This document shows, one piece after another, positions 24,179 through 33,491 of a DNA stretch of 64,000 nucleotides (positions are counted from its first letter, which is position 1; each line of letters starts with the position of its first letter). This DNA comes from Cohnella herbarum (GTDB taxonomy: Bacteria; Bacillota; Bacilli; Paenibacillales; Paenibacillaceae). The translations under genes were made by a program, and so were the position numbers. The notes under the pieces are model-generated. The model was given only the letters and a program-made list of their open reading frames with translations. It was not told the origin of the DNA and searched no databases. The stretch is from positions 7,126,001-7,190,000 of the forward strand of contig NZ_CP051680.1 of NCBI RefSeq assembly GCF_012849095.1, in the 5' to 3' direction.

Positions 24179-25057
24179 GTGATTGACAAATCTTTGGGTT
24201 ATCGGACTTTTACGGTGGTCAATATCGCGTTTCTCGCGTTGCTGTCCCTCGCGTGCATTTTGCCCATGATTCATATTTTGGCGGTCGCTTTTAGCGGCAA
24301 GGCGGCGGCGAACGCCAATCTGGTTGATTTCTGGCCGGTCGACTTCACGATAGACGCGTTCCGCAAGACGTTCGAGAACCGGAATTTCGTGAACGCGATG
24401 GCCATCTCGACGATTCGCACGCTACTGGGCACGTTTATTTTTCTGGTATTGCTGCTCGTTACGAGTTATCCTTTATCGAAAGAACAGCGCTCTTTCAAGG
24501 GGCGCAGCCTATATATTTGGTATTTCGTCTTCACAATGCTGTTCAGCGGTGGGCTGGTGCCGAGTTATATGTTGATGATCAAGCTCGGACTGAACAATTC
24601 GATCTGGGCGCTCGTGCTTCCGGGAGCGGTGGACGTGTTTTCGCTAATCCTGATGCTTAATTTCTTCCGGGCTATCCCGAAGGAATTGGAAGAAGCGTCC
24701 TTGATCGACGGGGCGAACCATTTTACGACGTTGTGGCGGGTGTATTTCCCCCTTTCGTTGCCCGCGATCGCGACCTTGGCGCTGTTCACGATGGTCGGTC
24801 ATTGGAACTCGTGGTTCGACGGGATGATCTATAACACGAAAGCCGAGAATTATCCGCTGGCGACCTTGCTGCAGACGATCATCGTGCAGCAGGACTTTAG
24901 CAAGATTACGATGGACCCGCGCGCGCTCGAGGACATCTCCAACCGGACGGTCAAAGCGGCGCAAATCTTCATCGGGGCGCTACCGATTCTGCTCGTGTAC
25001 CCGTTCCTGCAAAAATATTTCGTTAAAGGGGTCATTATGGGCGCGGTGAAGGAGTAG
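24179..25057 (+). CDS. ABC sugar permease, LplC/YtcP type
   Basis: A GTG start at 24179 follows CGAGGGG. About 292 residues, six membrane helices, and the EAA loop ELEEASLIDGANHFTTLWRVYFPLSLPAI. The C-terminal QKYFVKGVIMGAVKE is characteristic of the LplC/YtcP group. Second half of the transport channel with the permease encoded upstream of the MITE-like element. The kinase gene begins 36 bases after its stop, so the transport and sensing genes are probably co-transcribed. Confidence 0.92.
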   Translation: MIDKSLGYRTFTVVNIAFLALLSLACILPMIHILAVAFSGKAAANANLVDFWPVDFTIDAFRKTFENRNFVNAMAISTIRTLLGTFIFLVLLLVTSYPLSKEQRSFKGRSLYIWYFVFTMLFSGGLVPSYMLMIKLGLNNSIWALVLPGAVDVFSLILMLNFFRAIPKELEEASLIDGANHFTTLWRVYFPLSLPAIATLALFTMVGHWNSWFDGMIYNTKAENYPLATLLQTIIVQQDFSKITMDPRALEDISNRTVKAAQIFIGALPILLVYPFLQKYFVKGVIMGAVKE

Positions 25058-25093
25058 GGTACGCAGAAAAAAAGGAAGAGGAGGCGCAAGGGA

Positions 25094-26851
25094 TTGAACG
25101 AGACGAGATGGACAATCTTCCATAAAATCTTTTTCTTTATCGTGCTATTGTTAATCCTGGTCGTTCTCCTCTATTCCTATTCGAACGTTGTTTCCGTAAG
25201 GGTTGTGAAGGAAACCGTCAGTGAATCGCTGATCAGCCGGCTGGGGTTCCTGCAGAATCGGATGAACACGCAGGTCAACCATATGTCCCGCAGCGGCTTT
25301 CTGCTCAGCTCGGATCCTTCGTTGCGCTCGGTGGATACGCTGGAAAGCTTCAAGGATTATTTCAACGTCATCCAATTCAAACAGCAGCTCGAAGCCCGCA
25401 TCGCCGTGCAAAGCAATACGATGGAGTGGCCGATGGACATCAGCGTTTATTTCCCGCTGTCTTCGCAGGCGATCTCGCCGGCTTCCGGCGTGGTTTACGA
25501 TCCCGACTATTTGAAGAGCCGGGTAGCCAGCCACTGGAAGGCTTGGCCTTCGTCGGCCGATCGGCCTGGCCGGTTCGACTTTTACTTCTACGCGGCCACG
25601 CCGTATTCGGCCTACTATAATCCGCTTAAAGCGGACAATATCGTCGAAATCCGGTTTTCCGACGCCAACTTGATCGGCATGTTGGATGAATACAAGCTAT
25701 CCGCTCAGGGAGAGCCGTTCCTCTACGACCCGGATTCCGGTATCATTGCCAACAGCAGCGCCGACCGGAAGACCGTCGAGCTGGTCGCCGGCGTGTTGAA
25801 CGACAGACCGACGAAAAAACTCGACTCCTTCAACGTCAAGCTGAGCGGGGAAACGTATTTGGTGAACAGCATCGACAGTCCCGCCCTGGGCTGGAGACTT
25901 GTCGATTTCGTGCCGATGCAGCACGTGCTGCTGCCGATGAAGATGAGCAACCGGCTGTTCTACGCCTCGATCGGCCTGTTGCTCGTCATGGGATTCATCG
26001 TCGCGTTTCTCTTGTACCGGCACGTTCAGCATCCTCTGCGGATTTTGCTTAGAAGCTTGAAGAGCGTGAAGAGGGGAGATTTCACGACGCGGATTCTGAA
26101 CCGCCCGCCGAACGAATTCCGTTTCGTGTTTCAGCAGTTCAACGAGATGACCGGCCAGATCGGCGATCTCGTGGAGCGGGTCTACCGGGAGGAACTGACG
26201 ACGCGGGACGCCCAATTAAAGCAGCTGCAATCGCAGATCAATCCCCATTTCCTCTATAACTGCCTCTATTACATCGTGAACATGGCAAGGCTCGGCAGAG
26301 AAGAAGCGGTAGAGAAGATGGCGATGAATCTCGGAGACTATTACAAGTACACGACCCGGTCCGAAAAGCCGGAAGCGACGGTGGAAGAGGAAATTCGGCT
26401 CGTGGAAAATTACTTGGCCATTCAGGCGCTGAGACTGAAGCGGATCCGGTACGAAATCGAGCTGTCCGAAGAGATGGCGAGCTTGGAGGTGCCTCGGCTG
26501 CTGCTTCAGCCCGTCGTCGAGAACGCCGTCGTGCACGGTCTGGAGCCGCTCGTCGAAGGCGGTCTCATCCGCATCGCGGTCAGGCGGACGGGAGATCGGG
26601 CCGAGATTGAAGTCGCGGACGACGGAGTCGGCGTCCCGCCGGAGAAGCTCGCGGAATTGACGCAGCAGCTCGGCTTGCCCATGCGGCAAGGCATGGGGTA
26701 CGGCATCTGGAACGTGAACCAGAGGCTGAAGCTCGGCTTCGGCGACAAATCCGGCGTCCGGTACTCGAATACGCCCGGAGGCGGATTGACGGTGACGTTG
26801 AGCTGGCAGCTCCGAACGGCCAGGGACGGCGAAGACGCCGCGAACGCATAA
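25094..26851 (+). CDS. YesM-type membrane sensor histidine kinase
   Basis: TTG start at 25094 about eight bases after GAGGAGG. Two membrane helices (about 12-30 and 292-312) flank a 250-residue extracellular Cache-like sensor. A HAMP linker (HPLRILLRSLKSVKRGDF) leads to the His_kinase domain with the phosphorylated His in QSQINPHFLYNCLYYI and an ATPase domain with N-box QPVVENAVVHG, G1 DDGVGV and G2 GMGYGIWNVNQRL. All key residues are intact. It signals to the YesN-like regulator 25 bases downstream; the pair likely reports extracellular sugar and induces the surrounding transporter and hydrolases. Confidence 0.92.
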   Translation: MNETRWTIFHKIFFFIVLLLILVVLLYSYSNVVSVRVVKETVSESLISRLGFLQNRMNTQVNHMSRSGFLLSSDPSLRSVDTLESFKDYFNVIQFKQQLEARIAVQSNTMEWPMDISVYFPLSSQAISPASGVVYDPDYLKSRVASHWKAWPSSADRPGRFDFYFYAATPYSAYYNPLKADNIVEIRFSDANLIGMLDEYKLSAQGEPFLYDPDSGIIANSSADRKTVELVAGVLNDRPTKKLDSFNVKLSGETYLVNSIDSPALGWRLVDFVPMQHVLLPMKMSNRLFYASIGLLLVMGFIVAFLLYRHVQHPLRILLRSLKSVKRGDFTTRILNRPPNEFRFVFQQFNEMTGQIGDLVERVYREELTTRDAQLKQLQSQINPHFLYNCLYYIVNMARLGREEAVEKMAMNLGDYYKYTTRSEKPEATVEEEIRLVENYLAIQALRLKRIRYEIELSEEMASLEVPRLLLQPVVENAVVHGLEPLVEGGLIRIAVRRTGDRAEIEVADDGVGVPPEKLAELTQQLGLPMRQGMGYGIWNVNQRLKLGFGDKSGVRYSNTPGGGLTVTLSWQLRTARDGEDAANA

Positions 26852-26876
26852 GGCTCGAGGAACGGAGGGGAACGCG

Positions 26877-28508
26877 GTGTTTCAACTGATGATCGTTGAC
26901 GACGAGGAGTCGGTGCGCGAGGGGATCGCGTACACGGTTCCGTGGGAGCAGCTCGACGTCGAGTACGTCCACCAAGCCGCATCCGGCTACGAAGCGTTGG
27001 AGCTGATGAAGCGGCATCCCATCGATATCGTCATAACGGATATCCGGATGCCGGGCATGAGCGGATTGGAGCTGCTGCAAGCGATTCAGGACGGCTGGAC
27101 GGGGACGAGATGCATTATCCTGTCCGGGCACGCGGAATTCCAATACGCCCGGGAAGCGATCCGCTCCCAGACGATGGATTATTTGGTCAAGCCGGTGCGT
27201 GTGGAAGATCTGGTCTTCGCCGTCCGCGAGGTGCAGGAGAAGCTGAAGCGGGAATGGGAGCAGGTCAGCTCCGTCCAGCAAACGATGTCGAAGCTGTACG
27301 AGCATCGTCCGCTTATGCGAGGGCAACTGCTAAGCGAATTGCTGAACGGTCACTACTTGTCCTTGGAACGGCTGGAGGAACAGATGACATTCCTGGAAAT
27401 CCCTTTCGCGGACGGGGACGAGGCGGCCGTCATGATTCTTCGGCTGGAGGACGAATTCGTCCAATACGCCGATAACGGCCTGGATCTGCTGGCTTATGCC
27501 GTGTGCAATATTACGGAAGAAATATTCGGCAAACATTTTCGGCTATGGTATCACAAGGACGCGCACGATTTTCTCGTGTTCGCGATCAAGCAGGACGATC
27601 GTTACGACCGAGGGCAGCCTTCGGAGGAAAGGGCCGCGGAAAGGCAACGGCTGGTGGAACGGCTCGCTTCGCAGCTCCAGAGAAGCGTTCAAACCTATTT
27701 GCGGGGACGCATCTCTCTTATGCTCAGCCGGTGGGGACAGTTTCCGTCAGACGTTAGACCGTTGTACCGGGCGTCCCTGTCCGCTCTGCGGACCCGCGTC
27801 GGCAGCGACCGGGGATACTTTTTCACGATGACGGACGAACCCGGCAAGACGAAGGCGAACTCGCTGGACGAGCTGTACCGGACGCCGACGCTGCTGCATC
27901 TGCTGGAAGCCGGCAGATGGGAAGAAGGGGAAGAAAAGCTGAACAGGATCACGGCCGAAATCGACGATTCGTTCGGGGATTCGCGCGAGCATCTGCTCGA
28001 AGCGTTCTACGTCGTGTATGCCGCCTTCTCCAATATGGCGCATCAGAACGGCCAACGGCTGGCCCCGATCATCGACGACGATTTCCGGATCGCGGGCAAG
28101 GCGGACGATCTGCGTTCGGGGAAACAGCTCAGAAGCTGGTCGCTGCGCGTCATGCGAAGGCTGAAGGACGATCTGGCAAGCCGCACGAAAAGCGCGCGGA
28201 CGACGATCCTCGACCAAGTGAAAGCGTTCGTGGAATCCCGGATGGCCGAAGACGTCTCGCTCGTCGCGATCGCGGAGCACGTCCACCTGCATCCCGTCTA
28301 CCTCTCCAAAGTGTTCAAGACGGAGACGGGGACGACGTTGACCGACTACCTGTTCCGGCAGAAGCTAGGAAAAGCCGCGACGCTGCTTAAGCAGACGGAC
28401 TTGAGAATCTACGAAATCGCGGCTAGGGTCGGATACGAGAGCACGTATTTCATGAAGGTGTTCAAGAAGCACTTCGGCATTACCCCTCAGGAATACCGGG
28501 ACGGCTAA
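26877..28508 (+). CDS. YesN-type response regulator with AraC DNA-binding domain
   Basis: GTG start after GGAGGGG. The receiver (1-120) has MIVDDEESVREG, the phosphorylated Asp in IVITDIRMPGMSG and the Lys in YLVKPV. A variable middle region of about 300 residues follows, and the C-terminal AraC domain (ILDQVKAFVESRMAEDVSLVAIAEHVHLHPVYLSKVFKTETG, shown in part; then IYEIAARVGYESTYFMKVFKKHFGITPQEYR) is complete. Partner of the upstream kinase; probably activates the transporter operon starting at 21259 and perhaps the beta-helix gene. Confidence 0.92.
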   Translation: MFQLMIVDDEESVREGIAYTVPWEQLDVEYVHQAASGYEALELMKRHPIDIVITDIRMPGMSGLELLQAIQDGWTGTRCIILSGHAEFQYAREAIRSQTMDYLVKPVRVEDLVFAVREVQEKLKREWEQVSSVQQTMSKLYEHRPLMRGQLLSELLNGHYLSLERLEEQMTFLEIPFADGDEAAVMILRLEDEFVQYADNGLDLLAYAVCNITEEIFGKHFRLWYHKDAHDFLVFAIKQDDRYDRGQPSEERAAERQRLVERLASQLQRSVQTYLRGRISLMLSRWGQFPSDVRPLYRASLSALRTRVGSDRGYFFTMTDEPGKTKANSLDELYRTPTLLHLLEAGRWEEGEEKLNRITAEIDDSFGDSREHLLEAFYVVYAAFSNMAHQNGQRLAPIIDDDFRIAGKADDLRSGKQLRSWSLRVMRRLKDDLASRTKSARTTILDQVKAFVESRMAEDVSLVAIAEHVHLHPVYLSKVFKTETGTTLTDYLFRQKLGKAATLLKQTDLRIYEIAARVGYESTYFMKVFKKHFGITPQEYRDG

Positions 28509-28550
28509 CGATTCCGGAAAGGATAGTGAAGAAATGGGAGGACGATAGGA

Positions 28551-29807
28551 ATGGGCGCATTTTATCGGATTAACAAAGAAATAGACGGACGATGGCGGCT
28601 GACGGACGGCGACGGCAACCCTTTCTATTCGTTGGGCGTGAACTGCTTCAACTACGGCTTGGGCGTTCCGATGGAACGGAAGCTGATGGACAAATACGGC
28701 GGTCCCGGCTGGTACGGGCGCTGGGCGGATGCGAAGCTGTCGGAAGTATGGGAGCTCGGGTTCAATACGTTGGCGGCCTGGCACGATGCTTCTTTCTCCC
28801 GGCGGGCGCTGCCCAAGACGATCGAGATCCGCTGCTCCGCCAAGTCGAAAATGGTGAATAACGGTTGGGGAGGATACGGCTTCCCCGACGTCTTCGATCC
28901 GAGCTTCGCCGATTCCGCGCACGAGGCGATGGTCGAGGCTTACTGCAACCGAAGCTCGGATCTAGCGGACGACCCGACGTTGATCGGGGTGTATACGGAC
29001 AACGAGCTGCATTGGTGGGGGACGTCCGGACAATGGGGGATGAACGATCCCGGCAAGGGGAAGAACGAAACGAACCTCGTCGAAGATTACATCCGGTTGC
29101 CCGCGGACGCGAGCGGCAAGAAAGCGTGGGTATCTTTTTTGCGGGAGCGCTACGGCACGATCGAACGTTTAAACGAGGATTGGGCGGCGGAGTACGAGGA
29201 CTTCGAGGATTTGCTGTGGATCAAGGAATACCGGACGGTCGAAGCCGTCTACGAACGGGATAAGCTGGAATTCCTCGGACGGATCGCGGAAACGTATTTC
29301 CGCACGACGACGGAGATTCTGCGGACGTACGACGCGAATCACCTGATCCTCGGTTGCCGGCTGGTCGGAACGAGCACGCCGGAAATCGTGCTGGAGGCGA
29401 TGGGGAGATACGTCGACGTCATGTCGGTCAATTTCTACAGCTTCGACATCCCCGAGGAGTATTTAAATCGCGCCTACGGAATCGCCGGTAAACCGATGAT
29501 GATCACGGAGTTCAGCTTCGGGGCGGGACGCAGCGCCGGGTTCGACCTGATCACGAACGGCGCCCAACTGACCCACGTGCGCGATCAGAAGCGCCGCGGG
29601 GAATGCTATCGCGATTTCGTGACTCAAGCCGCCCGATTGCCTTATATGATCGGCACGCATTGGTTTTCCCTGTACGACTTCTGGGATCGCCAAGGTTTGA
29701 TCGGCAATTACGGCTTGTACGACAAGGAAGACCGGCTCTGGACGGAGTTCGCGGACGCTGTGCGGGGAACCCACGAGGAGTTGCGGGGCATAACCGTCAA
29801 GTCTTAA
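28551..29807 (+). CDS. clan GH-A glycoside hydrolase, agarase (GH50)-like
   Basis: About 418 residues without a signal peptide, so it should act on imported oligosaccharides. The N-terminal block SLGVNCFNYGLG and GWYGRWADAKLSEVWELGFNTLAAW resembles the catalytic barrel of beta-agarases. The candidate acid/base is E152 in VYTDNELHWW and the nucleophile E320 in MMITEFSFGAGRS; the late motif LPYMIGTHWFSLYDFWD also fits. GH50-type enzymes cut beta-galactosidic bonds, but a terrestrial Paenibacillus-like host suggests another beta-linked substrate. It ends the locus that starts at 19774 and a terminator follows. Confidence 0.75.
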   Translation: MGAFYRINKEIDGRWRLTDGDGNPFYSLGVNCFNYGLGVPMERKLMDKYGGPGWYGRWADAKLSEVWELGFNTLAAWHDASFSRRALPKTIEIRCSAKSKMVNNGWGGYGFPDVFDPSFADSAHEAMVEAYCNRSSDLADDPTLIGVYTDNELHWWGTSGQWGMNDPGKGKNETNLVEDYIRLPADASGKKAWVSFLRERYGTIERLNEDWAAEYEDFEDLLWIKEYRTVEAVYERDKLEFLGRIAETYFRTTTEILRTYDANHLILGCRLVGTSTPEIVLEAMGRYVDVMSVNFYSFDIPEEYLNRAYGIAGKPMMITEFSFGAGRSAGFDLITNGAQLTHVRDQKRRGECYRDFVTQAARLPYMIGTHWFSLYDFWDRQGLIGNYGLYDKEDRLWTEFADAVRGTHEELRGITVKS

Positions 29808-29841
29808 TGAATATCTTCATTTAACAGCAGACCAGTCAATG

Positions 29842-29883
29842 AAACAAGCCGCTCTTCCCCTTAGTGGGATGAGCGGCTTGTTG
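29842..29883. terminator. bidirectional terminator
   Basis: AACAAGCCGCTC and GAGCGGCTTGTT form a 12-bp perfect stem, between the agarase-like gene and the convergent small membrane protein gene. Confidence 0.85.
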
Positions 29884-29898
29884 GCAGGGTTCGTTGAA

Positions 29899-30312
29899 TT
29901 ACATGCATTTTTGTTCTACGTCGACGGTGCCATCGGCGCGAAGGGTGACCTTGGAGTAGCCCGAAGCATATTCCGTGTACCCGCATACGACGACGTCCTT
30001 CGTTTCGCCGTTCTCGTACGTAAATTTCTGATAAATGCTGCTTTCTCCGCTGACGGTGAGCCTTGGTTTGATTTTAACGCTCTCTCCCGCATCGATGACT
30101 TCTTCGTAATCGTGCTTTGAGACATCGGAGGTGTTAGGGCTCCCCGTATTAATTCCGGTTTCCACCGCAACGATAGGACGTCCGGATTCATTATGAACCG
30201 TCACGGTAAAGGATCGGAACGGCTCGAGCAGATTGATCGCCCATTTTCCTGCAAAAAGAAGAAGGACAAAGGCGAGAGCCGCAATCAAAACGAAACGGTA
30301 TTTCATGCTCAT
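29899..30312 (-). CDS. small membrane-anchored protein of unknown function
   Basis: ATG 30312, eight bases after AAGGGG, gives 137 residues; a second ATG lies two codons on. One N-terminal membrane helix or uncleaved signal (YRFVLIAALAFVLLLFAG) is followed by an exported beta-rich domain (FTVTVHNESGRPIVAVETG, then VDVEQKCM at the end). Family not recognised. It is the last gene after a MacB-like ABC ATPase and permease, 40 bases from the latter, so it may be an accessory or a substrate of that exporter. Confidence 0.65.
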   Translation of the reverse strand: MSMKYRFVLIAALAFVLLLFAGKWAINLLEPFRSFTVTVHNESGRPIVAVETGINTGSPNTSDVSKHDYEEVIDAGESVKIKPRLTVSGESSIYQKFTYENGETKDVVVCGYTEYASGYSKVTLRADGTVDVEQKCM

Positions 30313-30352
30313 AAGATGGCCCCTTTGCGAGCGTATTGCGATGCTGCACGGC

Positions 30353-31684
30353 TTATAAATCCCTGCGAAGAGCGCGTAAGACGTCAATGCGCGTAGCCCG
30401 TTTGGCAGGACGCGATCCCGATAATAAGGCGACCCCCAGAGAGATCAAGCAAGCTACGATAGCAAGCGTCGGAGGGATCGAGGAGAAGACGAAATCCGAC
30501 GGTACCTTCTCGTCCATGAATCCTTCGATGATCATAGGCAATCCCGCATTGACGGCTATGGAAATGACATAGGCGACAATCGTTCCGATGATCGCTCCGA
30601 GCAAGCCGATCAGGCTGCTTTCCAGAAGGAAGATGCGCCGGATCGCGGAAGGATGCGCGCCGATGGCTTTCATAATGCCGATATCCTGCGCCCGTTCGGT
30701 GACCGCCATCGTCATCGTATTGAATATCCCGATAGAGGCAATGAGCACGGCGATGGTGCCGACGAACCCGAGTCCGATTTTCATAATCAAAAATATAAGG
30801 TTGATCTGGTCCAACTCGTCCGCGATCGAATGGATGAAGTACCCTTGCTCCCGTATTTCTTTGGAGATCGCTTTGACGTGATTCGCCCGGTCGGCGATGA
30901 CTTGCACTTGGCTGTATCCGCGTGGGTCCTGCAATCCAGGGGGCTCGTAGCCTTCCGGATTATTTTTGTCGGGAACGATTCTGGTTTCTCCCCATTGCGT
31001 CTTCGTATAGCTTTCGATCTTAGACAATAAATCGTTTCCGATGTAGATTTTCGCGTCCGTCAGCCATTCCCGGGACGGCTTCTGGCCGATACCCACGATG
31101 GTGACGGGGATTGTTTTCTTAGTCAGAGTGCCGTCCTTCTCTAGCTGTTGTACCTCGAGATCCATCTTTTGGCCAAGCCAGTCCTTAGCGGCCGGAGGCT
31201 CCTCGTTCGGTTTGGCCTCATTGGATATGCGGATATGGTACCCGACGACGACCTCGTTTCCGGCTTGAGGCAACCTGCCGGCGCTTAGCTCGAAACCAGC
31301 CTTCGTCTCGGCATCGAAGTCGAGGTGAGTCGTTCCGTTATTATTCACGGGGACGCCATCTACGGAAGGATTCAAGGATTGGCGAATAGGGTTGCGATAC
31401 GTAACCGCCTTGACGTTCTTCAGAGATCGCAGGCTTTCGACGTTCTTCTGGCCGATCTGCCTCTCCACTTCGTTAGAGGATTCCATCCCGTATATTTCTA
31501 TCGCGGTAACCATTCGATCCCCAACCGCTTTGTCTACGATGCTCTTCTGCAAGCCGAAGCCGACGGAAGCGAGCACGATAAGGAAAGAGCAGCCCATAGC
31601 CGTCGCTAGCACGGTCATGAACAGCCGCGTTTTGTTTTTCTTCATGTTTTGCCGGACAAACCGGAATTGATCAGTGAGTTTCAT
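30353..31684 (-). CDS. MacB/FtsX-type ABC exporter permease
   Basis: About 443 residues. An N-terminal helix (TRLFMTVLATAMGCSFLIVLASVGFG in part) precedes a 230-residue extracellular MacB periplasmic-core-like domain, and three C-terminal helices carry the FtsX motif (GIFNTMTMAVTERAQDIGIMKAIGAHPSAIRRIFLLES in part). These type VII exporters move peptides or lipoproteins by mechanotransmission. It overlaps the ATPase gene by 14 bases. Confidence 0.9.
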   Translation of the reverse strand: MKLTDQFRFVRQNMKKNKTRLFMTVLATAMGCSFLIVLASVGFGLQKSIVDKAVGDRMVTAIEIYGMESSNEVERQIGQKNVESLRSLKNVKAVTYRNPIRQSLNPSVDGVPVNNNGTTHLDFDAETKAGFELSAGRLPQAGNEVVVGYHIRISNEAKPNEEPPAAKDWLGQKMDLEVQQLEKDGTLTKKTIPVTIVGIGQKPSREWLTDAKIYIGNDLLSKIESYTKTQWGETRIVPDKNNPEGYEPPGLQDPRGYSQVQVIADRANHVKAISKEIREQGYFIHSIADELDQINLIFLIMKIGLGFVGTIAVLIASIGIFNTMTMAVTERAQDIGIMKAIGAHPSAIRRIFLLESSLIGLLGAIIGTIVAYVISIAVNAGLPMIIEGFMDEKVPSDFVFSSIPPTLAIVACLISLGVALLSGSRPAKRATRIDVLRALRRDL

Positions 31685-32387
31685 AGGCGTGAACCCCTCC
31701 TTTGTGGACCGCGTTCAAGAGATGCCCATCCCTCAGCGTAATCGTACGATGCGCGATCGATGCGACTTGATCGTCATGGGTAATCAAGACGAAAGTTGTT
31801 CCCCGATCCTGATTCAGATGGCGTATAAGCGCAAGAAGCTGGTGTTCGTTGTCGCTGTCCAAGCTTCCGGTAGGCTCGTCCGCAAGCACGATAGGCGGAT
31901 TCAGCATTAACGATCTGGCGACGGAAACCCGTTGCTGTTGCCCCCCGGACAATTCGCCCGGATAATGGCCTGCGTATTCGGCGATTCCGACTTGCTCCAG
32001 AAGTTCCATGGCCCGTTTCTTGCGTTGGGCGACGGGCAAGCCTTTAAGCACGAGCGGAAGCTCGGCGTTCTCGAAGGCGGTCATGCTCGGGATCAATTGG
32101 AAGCTCTGGAACATGAAGCCCAGATGCGCCAACCGGAAGTTCGCCCAATCGCCTTCGCTTAAGCCGGTAACGTCTTGTCCGGCCAAGCGGATCGATCCGG
32201 AAGTCGGCCGGATATACCCGGACATGAGATTAAGCAACGTCGATTTGCCGGAACCGCTGCGTCCGACGATCGCGACGATCTCGCTTTGCTTAACATGAAG
32301 ATCGATATCGTGAAGCACGGGAACGACTCGTTCCTTCCCTTTTTTGCCAATCGCGAATTGATGGTTTATTTGAATCATTTCAATCAT
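31671..32387 (-). CDS. ABC exporter ATP-binding protein, MacB/LolD type
   Basis: Walker A GRSGSGKST, Q-loop FMFQSFQLIPSMTAFEN, signature LSGGQQQRVSVARSL, Walker B PPIVLADEPTGSLDS and H-loop FVLITHDD are all present. 238 residues. The phrase LNLMSGYIRPTSG and the MacB-type EPTGSLDS fit the exporter family. First gene of a three-gene operon with the permease and a small exported protein. The divergent neighbour encodes a secreted protein. Confidence 0.93.
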   Translation of the reverse strand: MIEMIQINHQFAIGKKGKERVVPVLHDIDLHVKQSEIVAIVGRSGSGKSTLLNLMSGYIRPTSGSIRLAGQDVTGLSEGDWANFRLAHLGFMFQSFQLIPSMTAFENAELPLVLKGLPVAQRKKRAMELLEQVGIAEYAGHYPGELSGGQQQRVSVARSLMLNPPIVLADEPTGSLDSDNEHQLLALIRHLNQDRGTTFVLITHDDQVASIAHRTITLRDGHLLNAVHKGGVHAYETH

Positions 32388-32597
32388 CGTATTCCCTCCG
32401 TTCTAGTCTGATTATACAGGTTCAATCCTTAATGAATTGGAAATAAGACCTGAAGAAAATCTTAAGATTAGGGGAGTAAACGTTCAGATAACATTCAGTT
32501 GGGCCTTATGTTCCGTTAAGGTTGGTTTCATCCCGGCTTCAGGATCGGTGCGAATAATGAAAGAGGTAAGGCGACTATAGGAATAGGAGGAAAAACA

Positions 32598-33392
32598 ATG
32601 AAAAGATCGGTAAAAACACTAGGAATTACTGCAGCGTTAGCGGTTATGATTCCCTTCTCCGCTTATGCCGCGACTACGGGCACATCTTCGGGAGAGACGA
32701 CGGAGAAACCGGCATGGTCGGTTAAAGGCGGCTCGTTCGAGGGACGCGGCGGCATCGTTAGCCAAGAGGTTCTGGATCTGCTCAAGCTCGATCAAGCGGC
32801 TTTAAACGAGAAGACCGGAACGGGGAAAACGTTGGCTCAGATTGCAGAAGAGCAGGGTGTTTCGCGCGAAAGCCTCAAGAGCGTCATGACGGCAGCTTAC
32901 AATAAGAAACTCGAGGAAAGAAAACAGGATTTCGCGAATAATTTGGACAAGGCGATCGATTCCGAGCTGAAACCGGACAAGCATGGCCGCATGGGAGGCG
33001 GGTTCCGCGGAGAGCGGGACCTAACGGCGGTTGCGAAGCTGCTTGGCTTAAGCGCCGATGAACTGAAGGAGCAGTTGAAAGAGGGCAAATCGTTAGCGGA
33101 ACTAGCGACTGAAAAAGGCGTTGAAGCGCAGAAGTTGATCGATGCCCAAGCGGCTTCCATGACCGCAACCATCAACGAGGCGCTAAAGGCAGGCAAGCTG
33201 ACGCAGGAACAAGCGGATAAGCAATTGGCGAACGCAGCCGATATCGCCGAGAAAATCGTCAACGGCAAAGGGTTCGGAGAAGGACGTCATCATGGCGGCG
33301 GCAAAGGAAGGGGCTTCGAAGGCGGAGAGAAGCGGCCGGCGGACGCGGGTACGAGCGCGGAGCAATCGGCGGAACCCTCTGAAGCGTCCTAA
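32598..33392 (+). CDS. secreted protein with duplicated helical repeat and Gly/His-rich tail
   Basis: ATG follows AGGAGG. The signal peptide ends at AYA-ATT (about residue 25). Two related helical repeats are visible: one with LLKLDQAALNEK..GKTLAQIAEEQGVS and one with LLGLSADELKEQ..GKSLAELATEKGVE. A linker between them, GRMGGGFRGE, and the C-terminal EGRHHGGGKGRGFEGG are rich in Gly and His and might bind metal. 264 residues. Similar repeats occur in Bacillales exported proteins of unknown function. It is divergent from the MacB-like exporter operon. Confidence 0.75.
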   Translation: MKRSVKTLGITAALAVMIPFSAYAATTGTSSGETTEKPAWSVKGGSFEGRGGIVSQEVLDLLKLDQAALNEKTGTGKTLAQIAEEQGVSRESLKSVMTAAYNKKLEERKQDFANNLDKAIDSELKPDKHGRMGGGFRGERDLTAVAKLLGLSADELKEQLKEGKSLAELATEKGVEAQKLIDAQAASMTATINEALKAGKLTQEQADKQLANAADIAEKIVNGKGFGEGRHHGGGKGRGFEGGEKRPADAGTSAEQSAEPSEAS

Positions 33393-33402
33393 ATCGGAAA
33401 AC

Positions 33403-33447
33403 GACTTGCCTAGACCCCGATTTTGGGGCTAAGCAAGTCTTTTTTTT
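33403..33447 (+). terminator. terminator after secreted protein gene
   Basis: GACTTGCcTAGaCCCCgatttTGGGGcTAaGCAAGTC followed by eight T. Confidence 0.93.
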
Positions 33448-33491
33448 GAAGAAATCGAAAGACTTATCAGAATGCAGGGCGATTTCGCCGA

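Noticed and set aside
24565-24964. Reverse-strand frames inside the LplC-like permease gene
   Set aside because: Typical antisense open frames of a GC-rich coding sequence; the sense frame is a clear permease.
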